Assembly (NCBI RefSeq): GCF_001659605.2
Contig: NC_035170.2
Span: 7,757,001-7,821,000, forward strand
Length of the DNA: 64,000 nucleotides
From: Manihot esculenta
Taxonomy: Eukaryota; Streptophyta; Magnoliopsida; Malpighiales; Euphorbiaceae
Direction of reading: 5' to 3'
The notes beneath the pieces are model-generated. The model saw only the letters and a list, made by a program, of their open reading frames with translations. It was not told where the DNA came from and ran no database searches. Below, in pieces: positions 20,901-32,685 of the stretch; positions within the stretch are counted from its first letter, which is position 1; each line of letters begins with the position of its first letter. Position numbers and translations under genes: made by a program.

Positions 20901-23900
20901 ATGAGAGGAACTCGTTGATCAACAAGATTGACTAGAGTACCACCTGAGGATAAGGGCACGAGCGCCCATCCTCCTGCATTGCCTAGGGCAATGTCATGCA
21001 GATCAAGCAGAGAAAGAGTGTCAAGGGACCCTAGAAGGTCTTTTGATGCTAGTAGAAGGGGGACAGATAGAGGAGGAAGTTCTTCAGATGTGAGGGAGGT
21101 TATGGAAGAGGACCAGAGGAGGGATGGGAATCTGGATGTCAGCATGACGGAAGAAGGGACAGGGGAGTCACAGGGAGGCATTCAGGCCTCGGGGTATGGT
21201 TTTCCACCCCATTATCCACCCTTCCCATAGGGTTCAGGGTATCCAATGGGAGGCACACCGGATTACTCCAGCTTTAGCCCCTACCCTACCTACATGCCTT
21301 ATCCACCTTTCTATCCACCTCACCCCCAGTACCCAGCTTATCCACCCTCACCCTTTTATCCTCACCCTGCAAAGCCCACCTCGGGGAATGTTGTACCCCC
21401 ACCTCCACCACCTACAGAAACAGCAGCCCCAGTTACTCAACCTTCTATACCTAGCTCAGCCAGTGGGAGTAAGGTCAAGATGACCGATTACATGAAACTG
21501 GGTGCTCCTCAGTATGAAAAAGGGGATGACCCATTTGTGTATCTTGAAAGGGTTAAGGTGATCACAGATGAGATTGGGGCTGATGACAGTAGAGCCATTC
21601 AGATGGTTGGGTTCACGCTTAAGTGCAAGAAGGCACAGGAGTGGTTCAAGAATTATGTGAACCCGAGAGTGGACAGCATGTCTTGGGAAGAGTTTGCAAA
21701 CGAGTTTGCAGGATGGGCTTTTCCCGATAGTTCAAGAGAGCTGAAAATGATAGAGTTTGAGCAGTTGAGGCAGACCGATGAGATGGGTGTAGAGGAGTTC
21801 ACAGACAGATTCTTGGAGCTGTTGCCATTTGCAGGGCAAAATCTTGACACAGACCAGAAAAGGTCAAGGAGGTATATCATGAAACTCCACTCCAGATATT
21901 CCTCCTTGATCCAGTCAGCAGATAGGGAAAGCTTCCATGCCATAGTGGATATGGCCCGGAAAATGGAGGCCAGTGCCATCATTCAGGGGACAGTTAAGCA
22001 GTCAGTGGCACAGCCTTCTGGTTCTAAGACCCCAGGCTCTTCTTCCTTTAGTGCAGCAGCTTCAGGCAGCAAGAGGTGGAGCAGTACCACCAAGAAGACA
22101 AAGAAGAACAAGTTTTGGAACAAGGTTAAGTCCATTCTGGGATTAGGGGGCGGCTCAAGCTCTGGTGCGGATAATGCAGTCTGTGCAAAGTGTAGTAGGC
22201 CACACAGGGGAGTTTGCCGGGCTGGGACAGCAGCCTGCTTCAGATGCGGGCAAGAGGGACACATGGCTCGGGAGTGTCCTAGGGCAGCTTTTGGAGCATA
22301 GTCTCAGCAGACAGCTTCTGGTAGTGTTGCTCAGCCAGCAGCTCCAGCCGCGACGCAGGCCAGTGGCAGAGGCAGAGGGAGAGGGGCAGCCTCTTCTTCA
22401 GCGGGTTTCAGAGGTGAAGGTCCGTCAGCTCCAGCACGGATCTTCACAATGACTCAGCAGGAGGCAGATGCATCTAACACCGTGGTGGCAGGTAATTTAG
22501 TCATTGGTTGTTCAGATGTGTATGCCTTGATGGACCCTGGTGCATCTCATTCTTTTATTGCTCCGAGAGCCATCCAGAGGTTGGGGTTGATGATCTCTGA
22601 GTTAGAGTGTCCTCTCTGGGTCAGTGGACCCAAGTGTGATCCATCAGTGGCAGAGTCAGTCTGCCTGTGCAGTCCAGTCTTTGTTGAGGGAAGATGCCTT
22701 TCCGCCGACCTTGTGGTTCTAGACTTGACAGATTTTGACGTCATTCTAGGGATGGATTGGTTATCTACCCATGGTGCTACCTTGGACTGCAGGGACAAGG
22801 TAGTCAGGTTCAGAGGTCAGGATGGGTCAGAGGTTGTCTTCAGGGGAGACAGGAGGGGTACACCTAGAGGTCTGATATCAGCTCTTCAGGCTCGTAGGTT
22901 GCTTAGGAAGGGATGTCAGGGGTATTTGGCTCATGTGAGAGAGCTTAACAGTCAGATTAGAGAGCCCGCCTTGGTGCCAGTGGTTAGAGAGTTTCTAGAC
23001 GTCTTCCCAGACGAGCTGCCAGGTTTACCACCTGCTAGGGGGATAGAGTTCGAGATAGAACTGATGCCTAGAACCCGACCGATCTCTATCCCTCCCTACA
23101 GGATGGCTCCAGCCGAGTTGAAGGAATTGAAAGAACAGTTGTAAGAGCTGGTAGAAAAGGGCTTCATCCAACCGAGCACCTCACCTTGGGGTGCACCAGT
23201 CTTGTTTGTGAGAAAGAAGGATGGATCCCTTATGCTTTGTATCGACTACAGGCAGTTGATCAAAGTCACTACCAAGAATAAGTACCCATTGCCAAGGATC
23301 GATGATCTATTCGACCAGCTAGCAGGAGCGGGTTGTTTCTCCAAAATAGATCTGAGATCGGGGCACCATCAACTAAGGATAAGGGAAGAGGATGTGCCGA
23401 AGACAGCCTTCAAGACCAGATATGGGCATTTTGAGTTCCTTGTAATGCCGTTCGGGTTAACCAACGCCCCTGCAGCATTCATGGATCTCATGAACAGAGT
23501 GTTTAGCCAATACCTGGATCACTTTGTTATTGTCTTCATAGATGATATCTTAGTGTATTCCAGGAATGCAGAGGAGCATGCCCATCATCTGAGGTTGGTT
23601 CTACAGACCTTGAGGGAACACGGCTTGTATGCCAAGTTCTCCAAGTGTGAGTTCTGGCTGAGGAGCATTTCATTCTTGGGGCATGTGGTGTCAGAAAATG
23701 GGATAGAGGTAGACCCCAAGAAGGTAGAAGCTGTGGCTAACTGGCCTAGACCCACTTCAGTGACAGAGATCAGGAGTTTCTTAGGTCTGGCAGGTTATTA
23801 CAGGAGGTTCGTTCAGGACTTCTTGAAAATTGCAGCCCCTCTGGCCAGACTATCCAGGAAGAATCAAAAGTTTGTGTGGACCGACCAGTGCGAAGAGAGT

Positions 23901-25877
23901 TTTGAAGAGCTTAAGAAGAGGTTGACTTCAGCACCAGTGTTAGCTTTGCCATCTAGTGATGAGGACTTTACAGTCTTTTGTGATGCGTCCCGTGTGGGAC
24001 TGGGTTGTGTACTAATGCAGAATGAGAGGGTGATTGCTTATGCTTCTAGACAGCTGAAGAAGCATGAGTTGAATTACCCCACACATGACCTTGAGATGGC
24101 AGCAGTAATCTTTGCACTCAAGATGTGGAGGCACTACCTCTATGGGGTAAAATGTGAGATCTTTACAGATCATAAGAGCCTGCAGTACATCCTGAGTCAA
24201 AGAGATTTGAATTTGAGACAGAGGAGATGGGTAGAGCTGCTGAGTGACTATGATTGCAAGATTCAGTATCATCCGGGTAAGGCGAATGTTGTGGCAGACG
24301 CCCTAAGCCGGAAGTCACTAGGCAGTCTATCCCACATCACGGCAGAGAGGAGACCAGTGGTGAAGGAGTTTTACAAGCTCATTGATGAAGGTCTACAATT
24401 GGAGTTGTCTGGTACAGGTGCTTTAGTGGCCCAGATGAGAGTGACACCTGTGTTTCTGGAGCAAGTGGCTCAGAAACAGCATGAGGACCCAAAGTTAGTG
24501 AAGATTGCCAGGACTGTTTAGTCAGGCAAGGACAGTGAGTTCAGATTTGACAGCAAGGGGATCCTCCGCTATGGGAGTCGACTTTGTGTACCAGATGACA
24601 TAGGGCTAAAAGGAGACATTATGAGAGAGGCTCATAATGCAAGATATAGCGTTCACCCCGGAGCCACCAAGATGTATCAAGATCTGAAGAAAGTTTATTG
24701 GTGGCCAGCAATGAAGAAAGAAGTGGCACAGTTTGTGTCAGCCTGTGAAGTGTGTCAGAGGGTGAAGCTAGAGCACCAGAAGCCGGCTGGAATGCTTAAC
24801 CCGCTACCTATTCCAGAGTGGAAATAGGAGAATATAGCTATGGACTTCGTAGTGGGGTTACCGGTGACGTCCAATAGATTAGACTCCATATGGGTGATTG
24901 TGGACAGACTCACCAAATCTGCTCACTTCATCCCTGTCAGGAGTGGCTATTCTGTAGACAAGTTGGCGCAGGTGTATGTTGATGAGATCATCAGGCTGCA
25001 TGGGGTTCCTGTTTCAATAGTGTCCGATAGAGGACCCCAGTTCACCTCTAGGTTTTGGCAGAGTCTGCAGAGTGCCATGGGTACCAGGTTGGATTTCAGT
25101 ACTGCCTTCCATCCACAGACAGACGGACAGTCAGAGAGGACCATCCAGACCATAGAAGATATGCTCAGAATGTGTGTGCTAGACTTTGGCGGTTCTTGGA
25201 GGCAGCATCTACCCTTAGTGGAGTTTGCCTACAATAACAGCCATCATGCTAGCATCGGGATGGCTCCATATGAAGCTTTATATGGAAGGAAGTGTAGGTC
25301 ACCTGTTTGCTGGGAGGAAGTTGGGGAGAAGGCCTTGGCAGGGCCAGAGTTAGTTGAGATCACCAGCCGGGTGGTACCCATAATCAGAGAAAGGATCAAG
25401 ACTTCTACAAGTAGACAGAAGAGTTATGTAGACATCCGCAGAAGACAGGTAGAGTTTCAGGAGGGGGATCTGGTATTGCTCAAGGTGTCTCCAATGAAAG
25501 GAGTGGTTCGCTTTGGGAAGAAAGGTAAACTAGCCCCACGATACATCAGACCCTTTGAAATCTTGCAGAAGATAGGGAATGTGTCGTACAAGCTAGATTT
25601 GCCTACTTCAATGGCAAGAATCCATCCGGTTTTCCATGTTTCTATGTTGAGGAAATTTGTGTCAGATCCGAGCAAGGTTCTTAGTGAGCCTGATGTGAAG
25701 ATCCAAGAAGATCTCACCTATGTTGAGCAGCCAGTGCGGATCATAGACACCCAGATCAGGAAGCTGAGAAACAAGGAAATCCCGATGGTGAAAGTCCTGT
25801 AGAACCACCACAATTTGGAAGAGTGCACTTGGGAGACACGGGAGTCCATGCTCCAGCAGTACCCTTATCTTTTCTGA
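20901..25877 (+). pseudogene. Element B gag-pol, single frame with seven stop codons
   Basis: Read from the ATG at 20901 to the TGA at 25875, the whole polyprotein stays in one frame. Gag has a Pro/Tyr-rich N-part, a capsid-like core (EWFKNYVNPRVD, FAGWAFPDSSREL) and a CCHC knuckle ([14 protein letters not shown], near 22235). Protease has DPGASHSF near 22535. RT has FIDDILVYS near 23540. RNase H has [10 protein letters not shown] and FTDHKS. Integrase has an HHCC finger near 24650-24760 and [11 protein letters not shown] near 24900. The C-terminal chromodomain-like tail has EECTWETRESM. Stops: 20916, 21228, 22299, 23142, 24519, 24825 and 25800, each explainable by one C-to-T or G-to-A change at CGA, CAG/CAA or TGG. 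No frameshift was found. The upstream AG at 20892-20893 looks like a splice acceptor. Confidence 0.88.
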
Positions 25878-25949
25878 GGTTAGTTCCTTGTGAGTTTTAT
25901 GTGCTTTGTATGTATGTTATGTGTATGCCATGCTATGTGCTAGTTGAGG

Positions 25950-25984
25950 AACATTTGGGGACGAATGTTCTTAAGGGGAGAGAA
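25950..25984 (+). other. Hairpin plus polypurine tract, element B
   Basis: Stem AACATTTG, loop GGGA, stem CGAATGTT (25950-25969), then the polypurine tract AAGGGGAGAGAA (25973-25984) right before the 3' LTR. Confidence 0.8.
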
Positions 25985-26143
25985 TGTAATACCCGGCTAG
26001 ACTCCGGTATTGGAATTCCTATCGTCCGGTGGAATCTCGAATGTCGGAGACCTCTAGAAGGGTAAAACCATGTTTTCACAAAATGTTTTAATGTGTTTTA
26101 TGGTTTTAAGCAAGTTGGAATTGAGTTTTTGCATGAAAATGAT
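25985..26143 (+). repeat. Truncated 3' LTR of element B
   Basis: The first 159 bp of the LTR, matching 18335-18494, then cut where LTR H begins (TGTAAGACCCC). Confidence 0.85.
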
Positions 26144-28881
26144 TGTAAGACCCCGCTCGTTCAGACATCGGAATTCCTACCGTCCGGTGGAATCTCGGGT
26201 GTCGGATCCTCTTTGGGGGGTAGAGCAAGGGTAAAGGAAAGGTTTTCTAAAATGTTTTTAAGTGTTTTATGGTTTTAAAAAAAAGAAAAGAGTTGAGTTT
26301 TTGAAGAGAAAGACCAAGGAGGCATTTGCCAGGTTCGGCCGCCGAAAGTGAAGTTCGGCCGCCGAACATGGAAAGGCTTCGGGAGCGCCTTTGGCCTCCG
26401 AAAGTCTTGTTTAAACGAGCCAAGGTTCGGCCGCCGAAAGTGAGGTTCGGCCGCCGAACATGCATGAGTTTAGGGGGCACGTTAGGCTGCCGAAGGTCTT
26501 CGACCAGGCCACCTATAAAGGGCCCTCAGATCGGAAATGGGCGAGTTTTCTCCCCATTCTCGAGCTCAGGTGAGTTTATGCCTTCCTTTGGTCGTTTTCG
26601 TGTTTTCTCTACCCATCTCTCAAGTTTTTCATGATTTCGTGTTTGAAGATTTAAAGCTTAAAAGGAGTTTTGGGAGCTTGGAGCTTTTGGAGCTTGGATT
26701 CTCCACACCTCCGAGTTAGGGATCGCACCAACCCTCGATCTTCAAGAGGTAAGTGTAGATCTTGGTTTCCCTTGAGTTTTCATGAAGTTTTAAGTAAGTT
26801 TTATGAAGGTTTTATGTTGGAATGGGTAGATATGCATGTTTAGGCTTTTGTGGGTTTTATGCCCAATGTATGTTATGTGATGATGTGTTGAGGAGTTTAA
26901 GCTAGTTTCTTTGCTCTCTATGCTTGTGGGAGTGTGTATGCATGCTTGGGAGAGAGTATGTGAGGTTTGGGGTGTTTTGTGAGGTTATGGAGGCTGATGT
27001 GCACGAAGGCTGAGTTCTGGATGAACCCAGGTTCGGCCGCCGAAGGTGGTTTCGGCCGCCGAACGTGCCTTTGGATGCATGGTTTGGCCGCCTAACCTTG
27101 CCCCCGAAAGTTGAGTTGTGGCTTGAAAGCAGACTTTCGGCCGCCGAAGGTAATGTTCGGCCGCCGAAAGTGCCTGACTTTCGTCTCTGGAGTGAGGGTT
27201 CGGCCGCCGAAGGTGCCGCCGAACCTACCCGAGTTTCGTCTCTGGAGGAGACTTCCGGCCGCCGAAGGTGCCGCCGAAAGTGCCTGTCCAGCCTTTTCAT
27301 GACTGTTTTCTATGCATGTTTAAGTGATGTTTAGAAGGGTTTTTGGGGAGTTTCTTATGAGTTGTTAGAATGTGTTTAGTACCTCATGTGAGTCCATCTG
27401 TGTAGGATTGGACCTGAGGAGAGGTGTCTAGCTTCAGTGCTAGTTGACCCAGAGTTTGTTGAGCAGTGGCTTCAGGTGAGTAGAACTAAACTTAATCTTT
27501 TATTTTAAGAAATCTAATGCCTAAAGCATACTCATACATCATGTTATGTAATAGGATGTTTGCACTAGTTCACCATGCCCATGCACCATGTTTATATGTG
27601 ATAGGATGATGCATTAGTTTCACGAAGGTGACGCATTGCATAATGTGCTATGTATATGATGTGATGGGTGGACCAAGGCGACCTCAATAGCCCGCAAGTC
27701 TGTCAATGAGTCTTTGTCAGTCGGGTGAGTACATATAGGAAAGCCCCATGAGAGCTCCTTCGGGGCCAAGTTTTGACAGAGGGAATGTTGGGGTCATGTC
27801 TAACCCTGAGGGGAAGGACGTTACGTGAACCCTCTAAAATCACCCGCAAGAGGAAGAGATTTGCTAGCATGAACTCAAGCGGGGGTGAGATGTTTGTTGT
27901 GATATAATTGTGTTATGACGCATCTCATGAATGCATGAATAAGAAGAATAATAGAATTGAATAAAATGTCTTTATAATAAAATACATAAAAAGGGTGGAA
28001 CAATAAAATGAATAATAATATACCTAAAAATGGAGGAACTAAATCAAATGTTTTTCTCTGTTTCTACTCACTGGGCTCTTGTAGCTCACCCCATTCCCTT
28101 AACCCCAGTTTTGCAGGGCCAGAGTAAGTAAGCCAGAGTTCAGTCAGAAGAGCTATGGGATAGAAGAGGTTCAAGCATGGGTTGCCATGTTTGGTTGTAA
28201 TAGCTTAGCTTGTTTTGTTTATGTTTATGTATAAGGAGAGATGCTTTTTGTATATGTTTATGGAGATAGTATGTGATGTAAGTTGCTAAAGAGATGATAT
28301 GTTATGTACTGCTATGAATGCTTTGTATGCTTGTATAGTTTAGTTGTGGACATGATGATGATGACGATGTATGGACATGTTGTGAGCATATGAATGAGTA
28401 GAAAGAGAAATGTGTAAAGAGATAGAGCCAAGTTAAGAAAAGTATAGATATGCCATGTGTTGTAGCATGAGATGTTTAGAATTGTGCTTTGCCTTGAGTG
28501 TTGGTTAATCCCTTTTGTTATGCATGATCTTGAGAAAATGTTTTAAATGTTATGAGTTTTGAATGGCCCGTGAGGGAAGAAAGGGTTCCAATCCCTTGAC
28601 CCAAAGCGGATATGTTTTAAAGCAAGCTTGATGACCCATTTGGTATGAGGTTCTATGTTTTCATGCATAGGTCAAGCTGAGGTAAGGAAAATAAGTTTAA
28701 AGGTTTTTATGAGATCAAAGCTTAAGTTTTCAAGAAAAGTTTGATCATGTATGGGATTATACCTAGAGTTCAGGATGTATAGAGGCTTACTACGGGTCCC
28801 GGCGGCCTTAAGCCGATCTGGATCCTAGTGCCGAGCAGTTGGGAGCCGTTACAGAGAGGTACCGGTTTCCGGGCTGTTACA
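26144..28881 (+). repeat. Solo LTR H, a diverged Tekay-type LTR
   Basis: About 2.74 kb from TGTAAGACCCCGCTCG to GGGCTGTTACA. It has the layout of the B, E and F LTRs: palindrome clusters (26330-26460 and 27030-27280), TATAAAG at 26514, donor-like AAGAGGTAAGTG near 26746, and the CTGTGTAGGATTGGACC acceptor-like motif near 27400. No internal region or partner LTR is adjacent. The target duplication is missing. Confidence 0.75.
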
Positions 28882-30098
28882 ACCCGGCTCGTTCACGCAT
28901 CGAAATTCCTACCGTCTGGTGGAATCTCGGATGTCGGACCCTTTGTCAAGGGTTAAGCAAGGGTTTAGCAAGGTTTTCAAAAGGCTTTTTACATGTTTCA
29001 TGGTTTTGAAAGGAAAGGGAATGAGTTTTGAAGAGAAAAGGCCAAGGAGGAAAAAGCAAGGTTCGGCCACCGAAGGAGATGTTCGGCCGCCGAAAGTAGC
29101 TGAGTTTTGTTGCCCCCAAACCCCATGTTCGGCCGCCGAATGTGGTGAAGATGCGGGTGCAATTTTGGTAGCCGAAGATCGTTGACCAAATCACCTATAA
29201 AAGGCCCTTAGGTCGGTTGAGGAGTAGAGTTTTCTTCCTCTTCCCACCTAAGGTGAGTTTATGTCCTCCTTGGGATGATTTCATGGTTTTTCCAAGTTCT
29301 TTCAAAGTTGTAGTAAGTGTTTAACTTGGTTTTGAAGGTTTTGAGCAAAAAGAGCAAGTTGTGGAGTTTGAAGCTTTAGGAGCTTGGATTCTCCATAGCT
29401 TGAAGTTAGGATCACACCAACTCTAGTTCTTCAAGAGGTACGTGTTGATCCTTATGTTTTATGATGTTTTAAGCAAGTTTTATGGAAGGAAAAAGGGTAG
29501 AAGTTGCATGGTTTGCATGGTTGTGCATGTGAGGGTTTATGGACCCTTTATGCCTTTGTCTGTTATATGAGATGTTTGTTGGGGTATTAAGTTAGTTTTG
29601 GACCCCTTTGTGCATAACTTGGGTATATGCTTGTTGATGAGAAGTGGTTTGCATGTTGAGTGAAGTTTGGGGAGTGTTGTGCATGAGTTGAGCTAGGTTC
29701 TGCCTAACTGGAGAACCCAGCTTCGGCCGCCGAAGGAAGGTTCGGCCGTCGAACGTGTTGAGGAGGTGGTTTCGGCTGTCTAAACCTGCCCCCGAAAGCT
29801 TGGACTTTCGGCTCTGGAGGGAGGGTTCGGCCGCCGAAAGTGCCGCCAAAGGTTGAGTTTCGTCTCTGGAGAGGACTTTCGGCCGCCGAACCTGCCGTCG
29901 AAAGGGCCCTGCCCAGCCTTCCTTTGCATGTTTTCTATGATTGTTCTAGGATGTTTTCGGGGTTTTTGGGGTGTTGTTTATGAGTGGTTTAGAGTGTGTT
30001 TAGCACCTCATTCGAGTCCACCTGTGTAGGATCGGACCCGAGGGATCGAGGAGGCCGTCAGTGTTAGCGGTTGCAGAGTCAGTCCAGCGTCTGCCAGA
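28882..30098 (+). repeat. Element E 5' LTR, first part
   Basis: Starts ACCCGGCTCGTTCACGCATC and closely matches 43626-44840 of the 3' LTR. The expected TGTAAT start is fused with TGTTACA of LTR H. The part ends at the F target site CCAGA (30094-30098). Confidence 0.85.
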
Positions 30099-32424
30099 TG
30101 TAATACCCGGCTAGACTCCGGTATCGGAATTCCTACCGTCCGGTGGAATTTGGGTGTCGGAGATCTCTAGAAGGGTGACATCATGTTTATAAAATGTTTT
30201 CATGTATTTTAATGGTTTTAAGTATGAAATTAAATGAGTTTTTGCATGAAAAGTCCTTGGAGGAAAACCCAGGTTCGGCCGCCGAAAGTCAAGTTCGGCC
30301 GCCGAACATGCATGCGTTTTGGAGGCACGTTAGGCCCCCGAAAGCATAGGTGAGGAAGTCCAGGTTCGGTCGCCGAAAGTCAAGTTCGGCCGCCGAACAT
30401 GGCATGCATGCGGAAGCATTTTCGGCCCCCAAACGTGGCCTGGCCAGCCACCTATAAAAGGGTCACTTAGCCGAAAAGGGCGAGCTTTCTCCCATTTTCG
30501 GCCACAACTAGCTTCCGACCTCCCTCTTCCAAATCTAGTGTTCTTCCTTCAAATCCCCACCATTTTTCTTGAGTTTTAAGCTTGCATTGAAGGTTTTGGA
30601 ACTTTGAAACAAGTTTTGGAGCTTTGGGAACTCAGGAGCTCATTTTCGTGGATCTCCAAGTTTAGGTCGTCTCCCTCTCGATCTTCAAGAGGTAAGAGCC
30701 GATCTTAAGCTCCTTATGTGTTTTAAGTAAGGTTTTATGAGTTCTTTGGGTAGAAATGCATGTTAGGATATATGTTGAGTTATGGGTTTATATTGATGTT
30801 TTGAACAATGTGTGTTGATTGTGTGTGTTTGAAGTGTTGTAAATGGGGTATATGATTGTTTGAGACCCCTAGGAACTTGTATGCATGTTTTAGTTGAGCT
30901 ATATGCATGATTTGAGGTTTTGGGAGGCAAGAGGCTCATGTGAACCAAGTTTCTGCCCTTTGGAAAGAAACCAGGTTCGGCAGCCGAAGGGACTTTCGGC
31001 CGTCAAACCCTCCTGTGGAGGCAGCATTCGGCTGCCGAAGCTTGCCCCCGAAAGAGGACTTTCGCCTCTGTCTGGGAGTTTCGGCCGCCGAAAGTGCCGC
31101 CGAACATGCATGAGTTTCGTCTCTGTCTGGGAGATTCGGCCGCCGAAGGTGCCGCCGAACCTGCCTGACTTTCGGCTCTGGAGGGACTTTCGGCCGCCGA
31201 ACCTGCCGCCGAAAGTGCCCTGTCCAGCCATTTCTTGCATGCTTTTCTATGCTTGTTTTGAGATGTTTAGAGGGGTTTTTGGGGTATGTTTTAGAGGTAT
31301 GTTTAAGTATGTTTGGTCCCTCATTTGAGTCCACCTGTGTAGGTTCGGACCCGAGGAACCGAGGACCCCAGCAGTGCTAGCTGCTTCTGTACCTTGTCAG
31401 AGTCTGTAGAGCCAACCAGAGGTGAGTAGAATAATCTCTTAAGTTTTAAATTAATGAAATATAAATTCTCTTTTTAGCATGTTCATGCATCACGATTGCC
31501 ATGCGATATCCTAGGTTGCTTGCATTAGATATCACGAATATGTTGCATTGCATATTATGTTGTTGATGTGGGTAAATGCTGGATGATCCACTAGTTCCTG
31601 GTAGGAAGACCAGGGAGCCTTTGACTACGCCCCTGGCACTATGAGAAAGAAAGACCAGGGAGCCTTTGACTACGCCCCTGGCATCATGGGACGCCAAGAC
31701 CAAGTGCCTAATAAGGCCTTGGGGCAGTGTAAGTTATGCTATGTTTACAGGAAGTCCAGTGAGCCTTTGACTACGCCGCTGGCAATAGTTATGACGATGG
31801 GACTAGTTGGTGACAGGTTTACCCTTGATGTGCCTTGTTTGTGATGTGACGCATTTCACGAAAGCATAAATTTAAAATGTAATGTTTTATTATTCTGCTC
31901 ACTGGGCTCTTGTAGCTCACCCCTTTCCCCTAACCCCCAGGTGTGCAGGTACGGAATAGGCCAGGAGGTCAGGAAGAGTAGATTCATGTTTGTGTTGTAA
32001 TAGTTAGTGGTGGACATGATGAATGTTGTAATGTAAGAGTAATGTAAAAGTCATGTAATGTATTGATGATATTGAGGATTAGAGATTGTGCTTGACCCCT
32101 TTGTATATGGTTATCCCCCTTTGTATGCATGATCGTTATATTTATAAGTTATGATGATATGATTCAACCAAGCTTAATGTATGATGAGATACCCCATTGG
32201 AGCATTTGATGAGGGCTCCAGTGGAGGTTTATGTTTATGTATATGATTATGTACAGGTTGAGCTTGGTTGATGTATGAGAAAGTTTACAGGTTTATGAGT
32301 ATTGTTGATCATGTACGGGATTAAACAGGTTTACAGGTTATGTTAGGCTTGCTACGGTTCCCGGCGGCCTTATGCCGATCTGGATCCTAGCGCCGGTAGC
32401 GGTCCAGATTTTCGGGGCGTTACA
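30099..32424 (+). repeat. 5' LTR of element F
   Basis: TGTAATACCC to GGGGCGTTACA, 2326 bp. TATAAAA at 30453-30459. Donor-like AAGAGGTAAGAG at 30688, acceptor-like TGTGTAGG at 31337, donor-like AGAGGTGAGT at 31418. Minisatellite at 31607-31780. Confidence 0.95.
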
Positions 32425-32685
32425 GAGTGGTATCAGAGCCCTAGGTTCATATGGTGGGACTTAGAGTGTCGGGCTCATAGATGTGATAGAAGGTCAAGCA
32501 CAATAGGAAAAATCATGTCCACTAGGATAGGATGTGGAGTCCTGTCTTGTATGATGATGTGAAATGCCATGATAATATGCATGTGCATTAATGATATGCT
32601 ATGATATGTGATGAGGGTTCATGTGTGCCCACATGAACCATATGATGCTAATGTTGCTTGTTATGTGCTGTTTTTCAGAAACAGG

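Larger units (their letters stand above)
18335..26143 (+). mobile_element. Element B: Tekay/Del-type Ty3 chromovirus, 3' LTR truncated
   Basis: Full 5' LTR, tRNA-Met primer site, gag-pol in one frame, polypurine tract, and only 159 bp of 3' LTR before H begins. The left flank is GTATC; the matching right flank is lost, so the insertion was later cut. A long LTR of about 2.3 kb, a TGGTATCA primer site and a C-terminal chromodomain-like tail point to the Tekay/Del clade. Confidence 0.85.

Noticed and set aside
30894..31334. Long frames in LTRs on both strands (also 38574-39014, 26902-27334, 51251-51623 and 58922-59294)
   Set aside because: They come from the GC-rich TTCGGCCGCCGAA clusters, which lack stops in several frames. 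They occur on both strands and have no known motif.
32428..32440. TGGTATCAGAGCC as a possible tRNA fragment
   Set aside because: It is a primer-binding site next to the LTR. No cloverleaf surrounds it.
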